Origin: Candidatus Coatesiibacteriota bacterium
Lineage (GTDB): Bacteria > RBG-13-66-14
Direction: 5' to 3'
Length of the DNA: 7,239 nt
Assembly (NCBI GenBank): GCA_030631385.1
Contig: DAOVLG010000078.1
Coordinates: 1 to 7,239 of the forward strand
Below, piece after piece: positions 4,909-7,239 of this stretch. The notes under the pieces are model-generated. The model saw only the letters and a list, made by a program, of their open reading frames with translations. It did no database searches and was not told the DNA's origin. How positions within the stretch are numbered: position 1 is the stretch's first letter; each line of letters starts with the position of its first letter. Both the position numbers and the translations under genes were made by a program.

Positions 4909-6240
4909 ATGCCCCTGACCTTCTCCGGCGGCGTTCATCCCCCCGAATCGAAGCACCTCACCTGTGCCAAGCCCATCGAGCCGGCCGGGCGCCCCACCGA
5001 GATCATCGTCCCCCTCTCCCAGCACATCGGCGGCCCGGCGACCCCCGTCGTCGAGAAGGGCGACGAGGTTTCAGCCGGGCAGATGATCGGCGAGCCGTCG
5101 GGTTTCGTCTCGGCTCCCGTTCACTCGCCGGTCTCGGGCACGGTGAAGAAGGTCGCCGACCACCCCCACGTCATGGGGGGCGAGAAGCCGGCGGTGATCA
5201 TCACCCCCGCCGAGGGCGAGGACTCCTGGACGCTGATGGAGCCTTTCACCGATCTGGACCGGACGCCGGTCGAGAAGCTGGTGGAGCGGATCCGGGAGGC
5301 GGGCATCGTCGGCCTCGGCGGCGCCACCTTCCCCACCAGCGTCAAGGTCGTCCCCCCGAAGGGGCACTCCTTCGACACGGTCATCCTGAACGGGGCCGAG
5401 TGCGAGCCCTTCCTCACCTGCGACCATCAGCTCATGCTCTCCAGGGGCGCCGAGATCGTCAAGGGGCTGAAGATTCTCCTGAAAATCACCGGGGCCCAGA
5501 CGGGCGTCATCGGCATCGAGGCCAACAAGCCCGATGCGGTGAAGCACCTGGAGGAGCTGACCAGGCACACGGCCCACATCGTCGTCGCCGTGTGCAGGGT
5601 CAAGTACCCCCAGGGCGCCGAGAAGCAGCTCATCAAGTCCATTCTGGATCGTGAGGTCCCGGTGGGCGGCCTACCTTTCCAGGTCAAGGTTTTGGTGCAG
5701 AACGTTGGCACGGCCTATGCTATCTGGGACGCCGTGGTAAACGGCCGTCCCCTGGTGGAGCGCGCGGTGACCGTCACCGGGCCCATCGTCGCCGAGCCGA
5801 GGAACCTCTGGGTCAAGGTCGGCACCCCGATCGGCGAGATCTTGGAGCAGTGTGGCGGCCTGACCGATGACGCCGCCCGCTTCATCCTCGGCGGACCGAT
5901 GATGGGCCTGGCCCAGCACCGCTTCGACATCCCGGTGACCAAGGGCACCTCGGGGGTGCTGTTCCTCCCGCCGCCGCGGCCCGAGGACTTCATCGCGACC
6001 CCCTGCATCCGCTGCGCCCAGTGCGTGGACGTGTGCCCGATGAATCTGGTGCCCTGCGAGGCGGCCACCTTCTCCGAGGCGGAGATGCTGGACGAGGCCG
6101 AGGCCTACGGCGCCGGGGACTGCATCGAGTGCGGCTCCTGCTCCTACGTCTGTCCGGCGAGGCGGCACCTGGTCCAGTCCATCAAGGTCTCCAAGCCGGC
6201 GGTTTTAAAGCGCCGCGCCGAGAGGGCCAAGTCCGCCTGA
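4909..6240 (+). CDS. rnfC: Rnf electron transport complex subunit C
   Basis: 443 residues. RnfC is the peripheral NADH-interacting subunit of the membrane-bound ferredoxin:NAD+ oxidoreductase, which couples electron transfer to Na+ or H+ translocation. The N-terminus FSGGVHPPESKHLT (5-18) is the family signature. A barrel-sandwich (biotinyl-like) region follows at about 44-82 (VVEKGDEVSAGQ, then VHSPVSGTVKKV). GLGGATFP (135-142) and NGAECEPFLTCD (161-172) match the NuoF-like flavin/NADH region. Two [4Fe-4S] motifs close the protein: C366, C369, C372, C376 (CIRCAQCVDVCP) and C405, C408, C411, C415 (CIECGSCSYVCP). The long alanine-rich tail of the E. coli homologue is absent. ATG 4909 is preferred over the upstream GTG at 4855 because AGAGG (4898-4902) precedes it and the family begins at this point. 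rnfD follows after 169 bases. Confidence 0.96.
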   Translation: MPLTFSGGVHPPESKHLTCAKPIEPAGRPTEIIVPLSQHIGGPATPVVEKGDEVSAGQMIGEPSGFVSAPVHSPVSGTVKKVADHPHVMGGEKPAVIITPAEGEDSWTLMEPFTDLDRTPVEKLVERIREAGIVGLGGATFPTSVKVVPPKGHSFDTVILNGAECEPFLTCDHQLMLSRGAEIVKGLKILLKITGAQTGVIGIEANKPDAVKHLEELTRHTAHIVVAVCRVKYPQGAEKQLIKSILDREVPVGGLPFQVKVLVQNVGTAYAIWDAVVNGRPLVERAVTVTGPIVAEPRNLWVKVGTPIGEILEQCGGLTDDAARFILGGPMMGLAQHRFDIPVTKGTSGVLFLPPPRPEDFIATPCIRCAQCVDVCPMNLVPCEAATFSEAEMLDEAEAYGAGDCIECGSCSYVCPARRHLVQSIKVSKPAVLKRRAERAKSA

Positions 6241-6270
6241 GCGCGTTTCTACGGTTTTAAAAAAATGCGC
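6241..6270. other. Stem-loop directly after the rnfC stop
   Basis: GCGCGTTT (6241-6248) pairs with AAATGCGC (6263-6270), an 8-bp stem with one G-T wobble and a 14-base loop that includes an A-run. It begins at the first base after the rnfC stop codon. No T-run follows on the + strand, so a rho-independent terminator is unlikely. It could protect or process the rnfC-rnfD transcript. The pairing is seen; the role is unknown. Confidence 0.25.
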
Positions 6271-6309
6271 GTACCTGTTCATGGTGCTAGTACAGCCCCT
6301 TTAACCCCA

Positions 6310-6362
6310 TAGGGGAGGGTCAACCTACCCTCCCGCGGGCGACCGTGGACGGTCGCCCCTGC
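6310..6362. repeat. Palindromic repeat site D: two units, tail to tail, between rnfC and rnfD
   Basis: The left hairpin is GGGAGGGT (6313-6320) / ACCCTCCC (6327-6334), loop CAACCT. The right hairpin is GGGCGACCGT (6337-6346) / ACGGTCGCCC (6349-6358). They fuse at CCCGCGGG (6332-6339), identical to the junction at 4134-4141. The outer ends TAGGGG (6310-6315) and CCCCTGC (6356-6362) are variants of the family head. The module is 53 bases long and ends 32 bases before the rnfD ribosome binding site. Confidence 0.8.
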
Positions 6363-6409
6363 GGAAGATGAGCCGTTTTTAAATGTAGCTGTTTGGGAGA
6401 AAACGCCAG

Positions 6410-7239
6410 ATGCCCAAAGACGACGAACTCAAGGCCGGGGATTCACCCGAGAATGGCGAGGCGGCTTCGGAAGAGAAACCGAAGCCAAAGCCCGTGGCGA
6501 AGAAGGAGAAGGAGCCGGAGAAGACGTACCGGCTGACCGTCTCCAGCGCGCCGCACCTGAAAAGCCCCGAGGACACGGCGAAAATCATGCGCTGGGTGAT
6601 CATCGCCCTGGTGCCGGCCATGGCGGGGGCGGTGTACTTTCAGGGCTGGCGGTCGCTCTTACTGGTGGCCATCGCCGCCGCGAGCGCGATGTTTTTCGAG
6701 GCGGTCATCCGGCTACTCACCAAGAAGCCGTTGACCATCCTGGACGGCTCGGCGGCGCTGACCGGCATTCTCCTGGCCTTCAATTTACCCTACTACGTCC
6801 CGTGGTGGATGCCGGTGGTGGGCAGCTTCGTGGCCATCGCCATCGCCAAGCAGGCCTTCGGCGGTCTGGGGCACAACCTGTTCAACCCGGCGCTGGTTGG
6901 GCGGGCGGTGCTCCTGGCGGCCTGGCCGGTCCACCTGACCACGGATTGGTTCAACCACGCCGAGGGCGCCCAGGTTTTGCCCCGGCTTTTTAATCTCTCC
7001 GGCACCACCGTGGACGCCGTCTCGACGGCCACGCCGCTGGCGGTGATGAAAGGGGCCGCGGCCACCCTCTCCAACTCGGGGGCCGCCCCCGAGGCGGTGG
7101 CCCAGGCCAAGTTGGAATTGGTGAAGGCGGCTTGCAAAGATGTGCCGGTGATTGTGAATGCCGACGCCTCCGTTCTCATGGCCGAAGTGCGGAAGCTTCG
7201 CGAGGCCCTCACCACTTTCGCGATTGATGGGAAGGCCGA
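6410..7239 (+). CDS. rnfD: Rnf electron transport complex subunit D (3' end outside window)
   Basis: The first 276 codons of RnfD, the integral-membrane subunit carrying covalently bound FMN. Residues 1-40 form an unusual hydrophilic extension rich in K, E and P (for example KPKPKPVAKKEKEPEK, 23-38). The family start RLTVSSAPHL follows at 41-50. Apparent membrane segments are at about 60-77, 82-100, 111-130, 132-149 and 160-174. FGGLGHNLFNPALVGRAVL (150-168) is a strong family signature. DAVSTATPLAV (202-212) corresponds to the flavinylation site, with T208 as the expected FMN-linked threonine; the usual SGAT reads STAT here. After it comes a polar, alanine-rich stretch (about 215-276) where homologues I recall reach the next membrane segment much sooner. 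ATG 6410 has GGGAGA (6395-6400) upstream. The order rnfC-rnfD matches the common rnfCDGEAB layout, so rnfG probably follows. Confidence 0.93.
   Translation, partial: MPKDDELKAGDSPENGEAASEEKPKPKPVAKKEKEPEKTYRLTVSSAPHLKSPEDTAKIMRWVIIALVPAMAGAVYFQGWRSLLLVAIAAASAMFFEAVIRLLTKKPLTILDGSAALTGILLAFNLPYYVPWWMPVVGSFVAIAIAKQAFGGLGHNLFNPALVGRAVLLAAWPVHLTTDWFNHAEGAQVLPRLFNLSGTTVDAVSTATPLAVMKGAAATLSNSGAAPEAVAQAKLELVKAACKDVPVIVNADASVLMAEVRKLREALTTFAIDGKA

Noticed and set aside
5071..6168. Long minus-strand open frames opposite rnfC
   Set aside because: They are antisense shadows of a GC-rich coding region. Their compositions show no recognisable domains, while the + strand encodes clear RnfC.
780..6362. CRISPR array
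   Set aside because: The palindromic units are dispersed between genes, change orientation, and have neither regular spacing nor spacers.

Overview
The window carries genes on the + strand only. Most of it is GC-rich, with strong G/C preference at third codon positions. It starts inside an Fe-S type purF and ends inside rnfD. An Rnf complex in C-D order, a PurF with four candidate cluster cysteines, and a DUF3795-type gene together suggest an anaerobic bacterium, possibly from a poorly cultivated lineage. Assigning a phylum from sequence alone would be a guess.

Layout. (1) 2-763: C-terminal half of purF. (2) 780-2932: an accessory block between purF and purM, which are neighbours in many genomes. 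It holds a DUF3795 gene broken by one in-frame TAA, a GNAT acetyltransferase with a YoaP-like C-terminal domain, a short TrmO/UPF0066 protein, and a 43-codon remnant of an Fpg/Nei-like DNA glycosylase whose last codons and stop lie in a palindromic repeat. Two of the four genes look broken, so the block looks like an acquired and decaying insertion. (3) 2962-4008: complete purM, TTG start, with its Shine-Dalgarno inside a small hairpin. (4) 4184-4747: a class I SAM methyltransferase of unknown substrate. (5) 4909-7239: rnfC, then the start of rnfD, an ion-translocating ferredoxin:NAD+ oxidoreductase locus.

The least ordinary signal is a family of small palindromic repeats in four of the intergenic regions (about 780-808, 2854-2932, 4110-4164, 6310-6362). 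Each hairpin unit has a near-constant head (GTAGGG, with variants) and tail (CCCG). The stem core differs from copy to copy but stays self-complementary. Units occur singly, head-to-head, or tail-to-tail through an identical CCCGCGGG junction. Three of the four sites lie just upstream of the ribosome binding site of the next gene, and one splits rnfC from rnfD. They resemble REP/BIME elements in architecture.

Functionally, purF and purM catalyse the first and fifth steps of de novo IMP synthesis, and rnfCD belongs to membrane energy conservation. The genes between them have no evident pathway link to purines. No tRNA, rRNA, CRISPR array, transposase or minus-strand gene was recognised. Every intergenic gap is under 300 bases.
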